Below the pieces are notes generated by a model. The model searched no databases. It was not told the origin of the DNA and saw only the letters and a list, made by a program, of their open reading frames with translations. Positions 24,448-32,808 of a stretch of 46,867 nucleotides of DNA are shown piece after piece (the stretch's first letter is position 1; each line of letters opens with the position of its first letter). A program made the position numbers and the translations under genes. The DNA lies in contig DAONQC010000011.1 of assembly GCA_035409945.1 (NCBI GenBank), positions 1-46,867 on the forward strand, read 5' to 3'. Source of the DNA: MWEH01 sp035409945 (GTDB lineage: Bacteria > Bacillota > Clostridia > Christensenellales > DTU072).

Positions 24448-25158
24448 TTACTGTTTTCTATTAATCGTTAAATCCTTAACAACTTCGGCAGCAAGAATAA
24501 GTCCAGCTGCACTTGGTACAAAAGCAGTGCTTCCTGAAATTAATTTGCCTGAGTTAGGGTCAATAATCGATTCAGTGCGGATAGGGGGTTCTTTACTATA
24601 TACTACCTTAAGGTTGGTAATGCCTCTTGATTTAAGTTCTTTACGCATAACTCTTGCAAGGGGGCAAACCGAAGTTCTAGAGATATTTGCAACTTCTAGC
24701 ATTTGTGGATTTAATTTATTACCGGTTCCCATACAAGATATAATTGGTACCAAAAGAGCATTTGCTTGAACAATTAGCTCTAACTTTGAAGTTACGGTAT
24801 CTATAGCGTCAACGACATAATCATAGTTTGAAAGTCGGTAGGATTGCGAATTGTCAGGACCATAAAAAACCTTGTGTTCTGAAACTAGGCATTGTGGATT
24901 AATAGCTTTAATTCGATCTTTAGCGACAGTAACTTTATCTTTCCCAATAGTTGTAGACAGGGCAAAAAGTTGTCTATTAATATTTGATTCCGTTATTATA
25001 TCGTGGTCAAAAAGGTCAATATGACCAATCCCAGAGCGCGCTAAAGCTTCCACACAATAACTCCCCACACCACCTAATCCAAAGACAGCTACACGACAAT
25101 TTGAAAGTCGCTCAACACCATCTTTTCCAATCAGCATTTCTGTTCTTGATAAATCCAT
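24448..25158 (-). CDS. tcdA: tRNA threonylcarbamoyladenosine dehydratase TcdA
   Basis: TcdA is an E1-like, ThiF-fold enzyme that uses ATP to cyclise t6A37 of tRNA to ct6A. The 236-residue protein has the nucleotide loop GLGGVGSYCVEALARSGIG near residue 28, DHDIITESNINRQ, and the TcdA-type segment CPLARVMRKELKSRGI (about 161-176) with KVVYSKEPP. A ThiF or MoeB would show the CxxC zinc pairs, which are not apparent here. AAGGAG precedes the ATG. Confidence 0.9.
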   Translation of the reverse strand: MDLSRTEMLIGKDGVERLSNCRVAVFGLGGVGSYCVEALARSGIGHIDLFDHDIITESNINRQLFALSTTIGKDKVTVAKDRIKAINPQCLVSEHKVFYGPDNSQSYRLSNYDYVVDAIDTVTSKLELIVQANALLVPIISCMGTGNKLNPQMLEVANISRTSVCPLARVMRKELKSRGITNLKVVYSKEPPIRTESIIDPNSGKLISGSTAFVPSAAGLILAAEVVKDLTINRKQ

Positions 25159-25190
25159 AATTCTCCTTTTGTTTCAAGTTATATCCCAGT

Positions 25191-25265
25191 ATCCATTTTT
25201 AATCGCATATACAATCCCTGTTAGAAAAACAGAACGTCTTTGTATATTAGAGTTATTTTCCTAGC
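25191..25265 (-). repeat. Decayed copy of the YhhN-gene 3' end
   Basis: TTTTTAATCGCATATACAA (25196) with TTAGAAAAACAGAA repeats TTTTTAATCGTATATACAA (25271) with TTTTAGAAAAAACAGAA, which spans the stop codon of the upstream (minus-strand) gene. The offset is 75 bp. The copy no longer keeps frame or stop. Confidence 0.7.
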
Positions 25266-25290
25266 ATTCGTTTTTAATCGTATATACAAC

Positions 25291-25989
25291 TTATTTTAGA
25301 AAAAACAGAATGGATAGGGCAAATAAATTTTGTGCTGTATAGTATGTAATTAGTATTGAATACACATGGAAGGGATTATGTTCATTATCCGTGAACTTTT
25401 TAAATCCCATTATTGTATCGGAAATTACAAACAAAATGGCTGCTACAAGTGCTAGTATAGAAAAAACCGATGAGGTGTTGGTTATAAACATGTTTATGCC
25501 AGCTATCAGCATAACTGACAAAAACAAAGCATAAGCATACGACGGTATTCTCAATTTCCCAAGTTTAAATTTGAATACTATAGTTACAGCTATAAATAAT
25601 GCTAAAACTATTAGGGGTATAAATAACAGCCAGAAATTAAATGATTTTGCAACATAAATAAATATTATTGAAAATAAAACATGTCCGACAGCAAAACAAG
25701 TAGCACCTATTGCTATAAAATAGGGTTTATATTGTTCTTTTACGAGTCCGTCTTGACTTAAGAAAATATCACCTAACATTCCTGCAAATAATGCAATTAC
25801 AACGAATAAGAAATATGAATTGAACTCGCCTCTACTAAAAAATGCAAGTAAAGCTGTTGCAATGAATAAAGAAGAACCAAGTGTTTTAAAAGAAGTTCTC
25901 AACATTGGCTTGTTTTGTCTATTGAAATAGCCTGATAACACTCCGCTAACAACAGAAAGACAAGCTGTAATATAAGCAGCAATATTCAT
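25291..25989 (-). CDS. YhhN-family membrane protein (lysoplasmalogenase-like)
   Basis: The 232-residue protein has about eight membrane helices. It carries the YhhN/TMEM86 family landmarks: AGMLGDIFL (about 75), FAVGHVLFSIIFI, FVISDTIMGFKKF and ITYYTAQNLFALS near the end. Characterised members hydrolyse the vinyl ether bond of lysoplasmalogens; anaerobic Clostridia do make plasmalogens, but activity here is inferred only. GGAGGGGG precedes the ATG. The 3' end has a decayed tandem copy downstream. Confidence 0.8.
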   Translation of the reverse strand: MNIAAYITACLSVVSGVLSGYFNRQNKPMLRTSFKTLGSSLFIATALLAFFSRGEFNSYFLFVVIALFAGMLGDIFLSQDGLVKEQYKPYFIAIGATCFAVGHVLFSIIFIYVAKSFNFWLLFIPLIVLALFIAVTIVFKFKLGKLRIPSYAYALFLSVMLIAGINMFITNTSSVFSILALVAAILFVISDTIMGFKKFTDNEHNPFHVYSILITYYTAQNLFALSILFFLK

Positions 25990-26031
25990 TTCCCCCTCCA
26001 GTTTTAATCATTATATGTAAATTTTTATTGT

Positions 26032-28287
26032 TTAATATTCTAGTATTAGGTTTTTAACATCCGCCCAAGCCGCTTTGTAGTCAGTAGATCTACCTGTTGG
26101 CACATATATTTTGCAATTTGGCATTTGTGAAAAATTAAAACTATGTTTGTCTATTATAGTGTCTCTTGGAATCCAAGAGCCAGCGTCATCTTCACCCAAT
26201 CCAAAATAAATTCCTTTGCAGTTTGTAAGGCTAGAGAATGCATTCTTTTCAATCTTTAGTATCTTTACAGGCATATAAATCTTTTGGACATTATTAAGTT
26301 GTTGGAACGCATTAGATACTACTCTATCGACCACCCATGGGTTAGAACTACCATTTTTCTCTCTTGCAATTTTCTCTGTTACTTTTCTAATATCAAGTTC
26401 TACTGGTTGGTTGTTAGTTGTATCGGGATGTTTTAAATTCCATCCTCCTATTAGTAGACGCAATTTGGGTAAATCATCGCCAGAGGTGTTTGGCTGTCCA
26501 TTTGTATGTCCTTGATATTCCCAAATTTTAGCAAGTTTATCTATCCAACGGACTTCGTATCTCGTATATATTTCAATGGCACTAGAACCTTCAGTTGTTA
26601 TAGCTTGTTGATAAAACCTATTAACAGTAGCAAAAGAGTATTGTGTAGGTACAGTATATAGAGGCTCATCTGGATCCGGGACTAGTACAAGAAATGCTTC
26701 AATGTAGTCTTTCATAAAGTTTTTGCCTGGATAATCCATTGGTACGATTATATCAGATGGGATTTCATATTGGGTTTGAGATTGAACTTCAGATCTTATT
26801 AAATCACCAAAAACATATTTGCCAATTCCGATAGGGGGAGTCTCTCCTAAAAATTTAATTATGGCATTTGGTGTATCAGCAAAGCATCTTGATGCAAGAT
26901 ATTTAGTACTTGCTTTAACTGAGTAGCTAGGTTTAACCATATTATATGCATACACCAGCATGTCGCCTATGTAAATTAAGTTACTTTCAATTACGTTAGG
27001 ATTATTATTGTTTTTTGACCGTAGCCATAAAGTTGCATCGTTTTGTGAATCAGTAGTTAGTTGACCAAACACATAACTGCCTAAACTTTTTAACTGAGTG
27101 CCATTTGTTACGGTAGCAAGATTTTTACAACCCCAAAAGGCTTTGTCTCCTATGGTTTCTATATTTTTAAGATCAATAGACGTTAGTCCATTGTTATAAA
27201 AGGCAAATTCACCAATTGTTTGTAAACTAGTAGGGGTAGTAAATTCAGTTAGTAGCTTAGCGTTATAAAAAGCCCGTTCCCCAATGCTTGTAGTTGTATC
27301 TGGAATACTTAAACTGTCAAGTTTTACACAATTCATAAATGAAGAGTTGCCAATTGATAAAGCATTTGTGCCATTAATTTCTACAGTTTGTAAAATTTCA
27401 TTATCGGCAAAGGCTCCCTCATCGATTTGTTCTATCCCCGTTCCTATTTCTACACTAGTGAGTTTTGCCATTTCATTGAATGCGTATCTACCTATATATT
27501 TATAACTATCTGGAATTACGATGCGGGTTGCATGTTTATTTTCCGAAAAAGAGTACGATTTAACGCCTTCTACGGGCACATCTTGTTCGTTAGTAGCAGG
27601 TAATATGATTTGGCCATATGGAATATATGAGTGTGCAAATCCTGCAACATATGCCTTGCCATCGACGGTTTCAAATTTAAATTTAGCATTTTCAGGGCTG
27701 ATTCCCCATAGGGCATAGAGTGTGGTTGTCTTAGTTATTGGAGTGTTTTCAAAATCAAACTTCATTCCTTCTTTATACTCTGGTGAAGTATACCACCCAA
27801 AAAGTTGATATCCAGGTCGAGTATATGCATTAGAAGGGTCGGTTGCATATTCTCCCGCACGAATTCGTTGGGAAGGGAAAAATCCTTCTTCGGTTACAAA
27901 ATATACGCTAATTTTATCATCTATATTGTTGGGAATTACTGGCGAGTCAGGGGATGCATAAATTAAAACACTACAAGTTCCTATAACTCCGTCTACTTCA
28001 GCTCGTAAAGTAACCGCACCTTCTCTAAGTGCTGTAACGGTTTTACCATCATTTTCTACTTTAGCTATGGTAGTATTTAAACTTGTTAAAGAATATGATT
28101 TACCTCTTGGTCTGGTAACAACATTAGGCACAATCTGTTTTTGTGCGCCTTCATTATCCAAAATGACATGGTATGTAGGTTTAGAAAAATATACTGTGAC
28201 TGTATTTTTACAGCCAGTTATAGCGAGTGCTATTGTTAAAATAGCAAGTAGTATAATTAATATATTTATTCTTCTACTTAGTTTCAT
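26032..28287 (-). CDS. BspA-like leucine-rich-repeat surface lipoprotein
   Basis: The 751-residue secreted lipoprotein has a signal peptide with lipobox LAITGC (Cys26). An Ig-like BIG_2-type domain (about 33-110: TTIAKVENDGKTVTALREGA) follows, then one InlB B-repeat (about 127-195: TRPGYQLFGWYTSPEYKEG). A BspA-type LRR_5 array follows (about 205-480, repeats such as SIGERAFYNAKLLTEFTTP), an unassigned stretch of about 150 residues, and further LRR-like units at the C-terminus. The role is probably adhesion or binding at the cell surface. No ribosome site is evident before the ATG; a TATACT box ends only seven bases upstream, so the message may be leaderless. Confidence 0.88.
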   Translation of the reverse strand: MKLSRRINILIILLAILTIALAITGCKNTVTVYFSKPTYHVILDNEGAQKQIVPNVVTRPRGKSYSLTSLNTTIAKVENDGKTVTALREGAVTLRAEVDGVIGTCSVLIYASPDSPVIPNNIDDKISVYFVTEEGFFPSQRIRAGEYATDPSNAYTRPGYQLFGWYTSPEYKEGMKFDFENTPITKTTTLYALWGISPENAKFKFETVDGKAYVAGFAHSYIPYGQIILPATNEQDVPVEGVKSYSFSENKHATRIVIPDSYKYIGRYAFNEMAKLTSVEIGTGIEQIDEGAFADNEILQTVEINGTNALSIGNSSFMNCVKLDSLSIPDTTTSIGERAFYNAKLLTEFTTPTSLQTIGEFAFYNNGLTSIDLKNIETIGDKAFWGCKNLATVTNGTQLKSLGSYVFGQLTTDSQNDATLWLRSKNNNNPNVIESNLIYIGDMLVYAYNMVKPSYSVKASTKYLASRCFADTPNAIIKFLGETPPIGIGKYVFGDLIRSEVQSQTQYEIPSDIIVPMDYPGKNFMKDYIEAFLVLVPDPDEPLYTVPTQYSFATVNRFYQQAITTEGSSAIEIYTRYEVRWIDKLAKIWEYQGHTNGQPNTSGDDLPKLRLLIGGWNLKHPDTTNNQPVELDIRKVTEKIAREKNGSSNPWVVDRVVSNAFQQLNNVQKIYMPVKILKIEKNAFSSLTNCKGIYFGLGEDDAGSWIPRDTIIDKHSFNFSQMPNCKIYVPTGRSTDYKAAWADVKNLILEY

Positions 28288-28345
28288 ATACTGTAGTATA
28301 ACATAATAGTGTGTAATAAGTTAGATAATTTATTGAACAAATAAA

Positions 28346-28376
28346 ACAGGTAACACTAGATTTTAATGTTACCTGT
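28346..28376 (-). terminator. Terminator after the GH2 gene
   Basis: ACAGGTAACA and TGTTACCTGT are perfect ten-base arms around 11 bases. On the minus strand it runs into TTTATTTG. It could work in both directions. 28377-28521 shows no gene. Confidence 0.75.
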
Positions 28377-28521
28377 GAGTTTTATGTTATAAACAAACCT
28401 GCTGTTTTTATAGTTTTATATATCAGAAGTTGGATTGACATTTTGTCTTCTTAGCCTTGTTAGTTCCTAAGCGCTATTCCTTCTCCTACAGTTATGCTTA
28501 ATAGGCAGTAGTTTGTTGATA

Positions 28522-30297
28522 CTATAGTTTTACTCTGCTGTTTAACTCTCTTAACTTATCTGCATCTAGTTTTACAACTTTTCTATCATAAGTAATGATA
28601 CCATTTATTTCATCTTCTACATCAGTAATTTGTGTATAGACAGTTGCTGATAGGCCTTTTTCAATTAAGGGGATAATGGATTCTTCAAACAGTTTATGAT
28701 ATGCTGCTTCAAATTCTTTTAGGGACGAGTACTTTCTATAGCCAAATGATTTTTTAGAGTTAAAGACATGTCCTTCAATATCTAAGCTATATCCACCAAA
28801 TTCAGAGAGTATAAAACATCTTCCTTTTCTATCTTTTTCACTAGGAACAGTGATTGGTACGAAGTACACGTGGGTGGATTTGAAATCACCGCCACCTTGA
28901 TCTAACCAGCCGCTTGCATGGTCAATAGGGCGAGTGTTATCCAATGTTCTTACCCAGTCAGTAACTTTTAGAGCATCAAATTGACCCCAGCTTTCATTGA
29001 ATGGAACCCATAGGGCAAGACTTACTGTATTATACAGAAGTTTGATTGTTTTTTCTGAATCTACGTAGTATTCCTTTCTACTTTCCTCTTCCTTTCTTCC
29101 ACCCCAACGGTAGTTAGTATCATCAGCAGTACGTCCAATTATCGATAAAAATCCGTTGTATAGTTTATTAGCGCCTCTTCCACCATTAACAAAGTCCTGC
29201 CATACAAGCATGCCTAAGCGGTCACAGTGATAATACCAGCGCAATGGTTCAATTTTGATATGTTTTCTTAACATATTAAAGCCTAAATCTTTTGTGATTT
29301 GTATGTCATAAATTAGAGCTTCATCAGTGGGTGCAGTGTATAGCCCGTCAGACCAGTAACCTTGATCTAATAATCCATTATGAAAATATGGCTCATTATT
29401 TAGCATAAGCCTTGGTATGCCTGCTTCATCATTTCCCACACCAAACTTACGCATACCGAAATATGATTTAATATTGTCATCGCCAAGCGTTATGGTTATA
29501 TCATAAAGATTAGGTTCTTCTGGGGACCATAACTTATATTCTGAAAAAGTAATTTTTGCTTTCCCATCTTTATCAGTTTTTCCTGATGCAACTTTTTTTC
29601 CAGCAAAAGAAATCTCAATATCGGCAGGGGTGGATAAGTCTTTAGCGAAAACTTCTATATCTACACTTGAAGAGTCTATATCTGGCGTAATTTTTATGTT
29701 TTCAATGTAATTATCAACTACACTTTCCATCCAAACTGTTTGCCATATACCAGACTGAGGGGTATAGAAAATGCCTCCTCTTTTTAGTTTTTGTTTACCT
29801 CTTTGTTGAAAACCGGTATCTGATGGATCTGTTACTTCCATAGTGAGATAGTTTTCTTTATCAGCGAATAGATAGTCAGTTATATCGAAGGTGAATGGGA
29901 AGAAACCTCCTCTATGTTCACCTACTAGTTTTTGGTTGATATATACTTTACATAGATAATCAACAGCACCAAAGTGTAAAAGTACTCTATCTTTTTTAAA
30001 TCCTTCGGGAAGGGTAAAGATTTTTCTGTAGTATAAAAATTCTGAAGGTTTTAGTAGTTTATTTACACCGCTTAATGGGCTTTCTGGTGAAAACGGAACT
30101 AGTATTTTGCCTTGATATGTTGGCAGTTCAGATGGTTGTGATAAAATAGCATAATCCCAATAACCGTTTAGGTTTATGTAACTGTCACGTTCTAATTGTG
30201 GTCTTGGATATTCTGGTAATGGACAATTTTTATCTATTTTTTCTGCAAATGGGGTATATAGTGTGTTGAGGTTTTTATAATATTTACTCTTATTCAT
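28522..30297 (-). CDS. GH2-family glycosidase (beta-galactosidase/glucuronidase type)
   Basis: The 591-residue retaining glycosidase has a sugar-binding jelly-roll (about 35-195, with INLNGYWDYAI and YYRKIF), an Ig-like domain (about 196-285) and a TIM barrel with acid/base Glu435 (VPFNESWGQFD) and nucleophile Glu499 (LSEFGGYS). It has no signal peptide, so it probably acts in the cytoplasm on imported oligosaccharides. It is shorter than LacZ and closer to UidA in size, but lacks a clear glucuronate-binding NxK motif, so the sugar cannot be named. AGGAGG precedes the ATG. Confidence 0.9.
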   Translation of the reverse strand: MNKSKYYKNLNTLYTPFAEKIDKNCPLPEYPRPQLERDSYINLNGYWDYAILSQPSELPTYQGKILVPFSPESPLSGVNKLLKPSEFLYYRKIFTLPEGFKKDRVLLHFGAVDYLCKVYINQKLVGEHRGGFFPFTFDITDYLFADKENYLTMEVTDPSDTGFQQRGKQKLKRGGIFYTPQSGIWQTVWMESVVDNYIENIKITPDIDSSSVDIEVFAKDLSTPADIEISFAGKKVASGKTDKDGKAKITFSEYKLWSPEEPNLYDITITLGDDNIKSYFGMRKFGVGNDEAGIPRLMLNNEPYFHNGLLDQGYWSDGLYTAPTDEALIYDIQITKDLGFNMLRKHIKIEPLRWYYHCDRLGMLVWQDFVNGGRGANKLYNGFLSIIGRTADDTNYRWGGRKEEESRKEYYVDSEKTIKLLYNTVSLALWVPFNESWGQFDALKVTDWVRTLDNTRPIDHASGWLDQGGGDFKSTHVYFVPITVPSEKDRKGRCFILSEFGGYSLDIEGHVFNSKKSFGYRKYSSLKEFEAAYHKLFEESIIPLIEKGLSATVYTQITDVEDEINGIITYDRKVVKLDADKLRELNSRVKL

Positions 30298-30404
30298 ACA
30301 CTCCTCCTAAAATAAATATTATTTATATTATAGATTTAAGTGAGCAAGTTATCAATATTAAGCTCGCTTAAAATAAAGATTTGTGAATATTTTGCTAATT
30401 TAAT

Positions 30405-30528
30405 GAAGTTTTGTCATTAGATGTTTTTGGTAAAAGTAACAAACGCATCTGGTAAAAAGCCAGCTTTATTGTATAGCTCTTGCGCTACTACATTCGTGGA
30501 TGGAACTTCTAAAGTTATGGCGACAGCT
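30405..30528 (-). pseudogene. Displaced 3' end of a GNAT gene homologue
   Basis: This 124-bp block repeats the end of the GNAT gene, whose copy begins at 30529. The block keeps frame and its own TAA (30417-30419) and encodes a tail running ITLEVPSTNVVAQELY then NKAGFLPDAFVTFTKNI. The last 18 codons match the gene exactly. Upstream of those it shows seven synonymous and three amino-acid changes (Q/K, P/L, E/D). It is truncated on its 5' side. Confidence 0.75.
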
Positions 30529-30540
30529 GAAGTTTTGTCA

Positions 30541-31090
30541 TTAGATGTTTTTGGTAAAAGTAACAAACGCATCTGGTAAAAANNNNNNNNNNNNNNNNNN
30601 NNNNNNNNNNNNNNNNNNNNNNNNNNNNNNNNNNNNNNNNNNNNNNNNNNNNNNNNNNNNNNNNNNNNNNNNNNNNNNNNNNGCCAGCTTTGTTGTATAA
30701 CTCTTTTGCTACTACATTTGTTGATAGAACATCTAAAGTTATGGCAACTGCTTTATCATGAAATTCAGTTTCTAACCAAGATAAAAACCTTTTCCCAAAT
30801 CCTTTGTGACGAAAAGAAGGTGATATAAAAAGTTCGTCTAGAACTATAACGTTACCATTCTCTTCATGACACCAGTATGAAGTGATTAGGGCGTAGCCGA
30901 CCACGACTTGCTCTTCCAAGTCTGTGATGAAATATCCCCATAGATTTTCATGTTTAGATGTAACTTGATGAAAAGTTTTTTCAGCTATAGCTTGGTCATA
31001 ATCTCGTTTTGTGGCGCCAGATGAATAAAATTCTTTTGCTAATGAATAAAAAGACTCCGCATCATTTTCGGTAAATTGTCGAACTAGCAT
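30541..31090 (-). CDS. GNAT-family N-acetyltransferase (interrupted by a scaffold gap)
   Basis: The protein has a GNAT fold with acetyl-CoA loop RHKGFGKRFL (about 95-104), preceded by VIVLDELFISPSF and followed by ITLDVLSTNVVAKELYNKAG. A run of 100 N (30583-30682) breaks the frame. If the N are removed the sequence reads on through AGFLPDAFVTFTKNI to TAA at 30541, giving 149 residues, exactly as in the copy at 30405. The gap is therefore probably of zero length or hides further repeat units. The acetyl acceptor is unknown. Confidence 0.8.
30583..30682. other. Scaffold gap of 100 N
   Basis: Exactly 100 undetermined bases lie between GGTAAAAA and GCCAGC. The same two strings are adjacent in the copy at 30405-30528, so the join falls inside a tandem repeat that the assembler could not resolve. 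Confidence 0.95.
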
Positions 31091-31261
31091 GCGTTATGGA
31101 TAAACCCCCAAGATGTTGGATAGTAAAACTTCCAAATCATCCGAATAACACCATTTTAATACAACAAATCAAAGTAGTAAAGAGTTTTATTTAAATTGAA
31201 AAAACAGATTTAAAAAACTCACATCAATGTGTGTTTTGGTATGCTTTTTCTTGCTATACAG

Positions 31262-31440
31262 TCAAGCCGCATTTAACACTTTTGCGCTAATGCATCTATT
31301 TCTGTAGGAGTATCAAACATCAAGTAATTTCAAGAATTATACGGTTAAAATAGCATTATTCGGGGCATTACAACATTGAGCGTCAAATTTCATTTAACAC
31401 TTTTGCGCTACTGCGTCTGTTTTTAGGATAGCATCAGCTA
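31262..31440 (-). pseudogene. Two tandem gene-tail remnants with no parent gene
   Basis: TTAACACTTTTGCGCTA with CATTT before it occurs at about 31271 and 31393, roughly 121 bp apart, each with weaker similarity on both sides. Read on the minus strand both end in AQKC and TAA (one as TPTEIDALAQKC, the other as KTDAVAQKC). The first resembles the last residues of aminotransferase/cysteine-desulfurase proteins, but this is only suggestive. The rest of 31091-31655 has no gene; a small hairpin TAACCA/TGGTTA lies at 31495-31512. Confidence 0.45.
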
Positions 31441-31655
31441 TTGGGATTTAGAGAGCATTAAGTATAATAGTAATGGTGCGGTAGTGAGATAGAATAACCA
31501 TTGTGGTGGTTAAATATGGCAAGAATGTTAAGTTTAGTAGATTGTTTGACTATAATTAATATAATTTATATAATCTTTTTGACTTTATGAGCGTAATAAA
31601 TATGTTTTATAGCCTTTAGGAAAATTCCAAGGTAAAGAGACAATAGGAGATTAAA

Positions 31656-32489
31656 ATGACTGCATTTGATATAGAACTAGTAGGAAAAGTTGGTTCAATG
31701 GCATTAATCAATAAAGCTAACAAGGATATTGATTATAACATTTTGTCGCATATTGCAAGAGCACTACAACCTGGATATGTATGGGTTACTTCAGGTGCAA
31801 CAGAAATAGGTCGCCTTGACTATATGAGAAGGAATAATGGTCAAGAACTACAAGGAAAAGAAGATGAAGTAAAGACTGACTATGCGGCACAAGGTCAATC
31901 AATTTTACTCGAAAACTATAGACGCTTTATGGATAGTAGATATTCTTTAAGACAATTTTTAATAGAGCACCAGCACTTTAACGATCCTGCAAAAAGAGAA
32001 CATATTAAAAATGCACTACTTAGGTGTCCAGCACAAAACGCTATTCCGATTATTAACTATAACGATCCTGTAAGCTATGAAGAAAATCGCAAATTGGAAA
32101 TTCAACAATTAAAAGCTAAGAATTCACACGTTGTGGAAGCTATTGATAATGATGAAACTGCAGCTCAAATATCAGTTCTTTTAAAGCCAAAATACTTACT
32201 CATCTTAACAGGTGTGGATGGTATATATAGAGATGTCACAGACAGCAATACATTAGTATCTGAAATTACTGGGTCGACTGCAGAAGATGTTGTAACAAAT
32301 ATTGAGTATTTTCAACAGTGTTGCGATGGAGCTAGTAGAAAGGGTGCTCGTGGCGCTAGAGCTAAACTAGAGTATGTAAAAGATTCCGTTAGGCTTGGTA
32401 CCACAGTGTTTATAGCTAATAGTAAGTATCACATAAATGACATACTAGATGAAAAAGTTCCTTCAACAAAAATATACATTTCCAAATAA
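31656..32489 (+). CDS. Amino acid kinase, glutamate 5-kinase-like
   Basis: The 277-residue protein of the amino acid kinase family is closest in layout to the catalytic domain of ProB (gamma-glutamyl kinase, first step of proline synthesis). Landmarks are VTSGATEIGR for the VSSGA loop, AAQGQSILLENYRRF, IPIINYNDPVS for VPIINENDTV, DNDETAAQISVLLKP and LLILTGVDGIYRD. The PUA domain of long ProB proteins is absent. No proA is adjacent, so the substrate is inferred, and related kinases of other metabolites are possible. AGGAG precedes the ATG; a terminator follows. Confidence 0.8.
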   Translation: MTAFDIELVGKVGSMALINKANKDIDYNILSHIARALQPGYVWVTSGATEIGRLDYMRRNNGQELQGKEDEVKTDYAAQGQSILLENYRRFMDSRYSLRQFLIEHQHFNDPAKREHIKNALLRCPAQNAIPIINYNDPVSYEENRKLEIQQLKAKNSHVVEAIDNDETAAQISVLLKPKYLLILTGVDGIYRDVTDSNTLVSEITGSTAEDVVTNIEYFQQCCDGASRKGARGARAKLEYVKDSVRLGTTVFIANSKYHINDILDEKVPSTKIYISK

Positions 32490-32511
32490 CAAGAAACAAA
32501 ATCAAGATATG

Positions 32512-32551
32512 AAAAAGAGTGTTAGTCTTTGTAGGATTAGCACTCTTTTTG
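32512..32551 (+). terminator. Terminator of the amino acid kinase gene
   Basis: AAAAAGAGTG pairs with CACTCTTTTT around a TTAG-containing loop, T-run on the plus strand. Confidence 0.8.
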
Positions 32552-32580
32552 TTTAATATTTGTTCAAATGTTGTAATTTC

Positions 32581-32808
32581 AGCCGTGTATCCACCATCTA
32601 TTAGGAATTACTGCATAGGTAATGTATAAATCTTCAACGCTTGCTAAAAGGCTACACGATAGCTGTGTCTTTAGGATTTTCCAAGTGGAACGTTAAGCCG
32701 TATATCCTCCGTCTATAGGAATTACTGCACCAGTAATATAGGATGCTTCGTCACTTGCTAAAAACGCTGCGCAATAAGCGACATCTTCAGGGGTTCCCAA
32801 GTGGAACG
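32581..32808 (-). pseudogene. Two displaced 3' ends of SDR genes in tandem
   Basis: The living SDR gene ends at 32809. Directly downstream of it (lower coordinates) lies a 116-bp block with its own TAA at 32693-32695; its 34 codons from GTPEDV to GGYTA match the gene with seven base differences, all synonymous. A third, more decayed block of about 115 bp begins at 32581; it keeps SDR-like pieces (AVIP, IDGGYTA) but has a one-base insertion and has lost its stop. Together these fill most of 32552-32808. Confidence 0.85.

Noticed and set aside
30515..30582. GNAT C-terminus read through the N-run as FTRCVCYFYQKH
   Set aside because: The frame is an artefact of the 100 N (not a multiple of three); removing them gives a normal ending.
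31495..31512. Fourth copy of the two-stem leader element
   Set aside because: Only the inner TAACC/GGTTA stem is present; the outer stem and downstream CATTATTATACGAG are absent.
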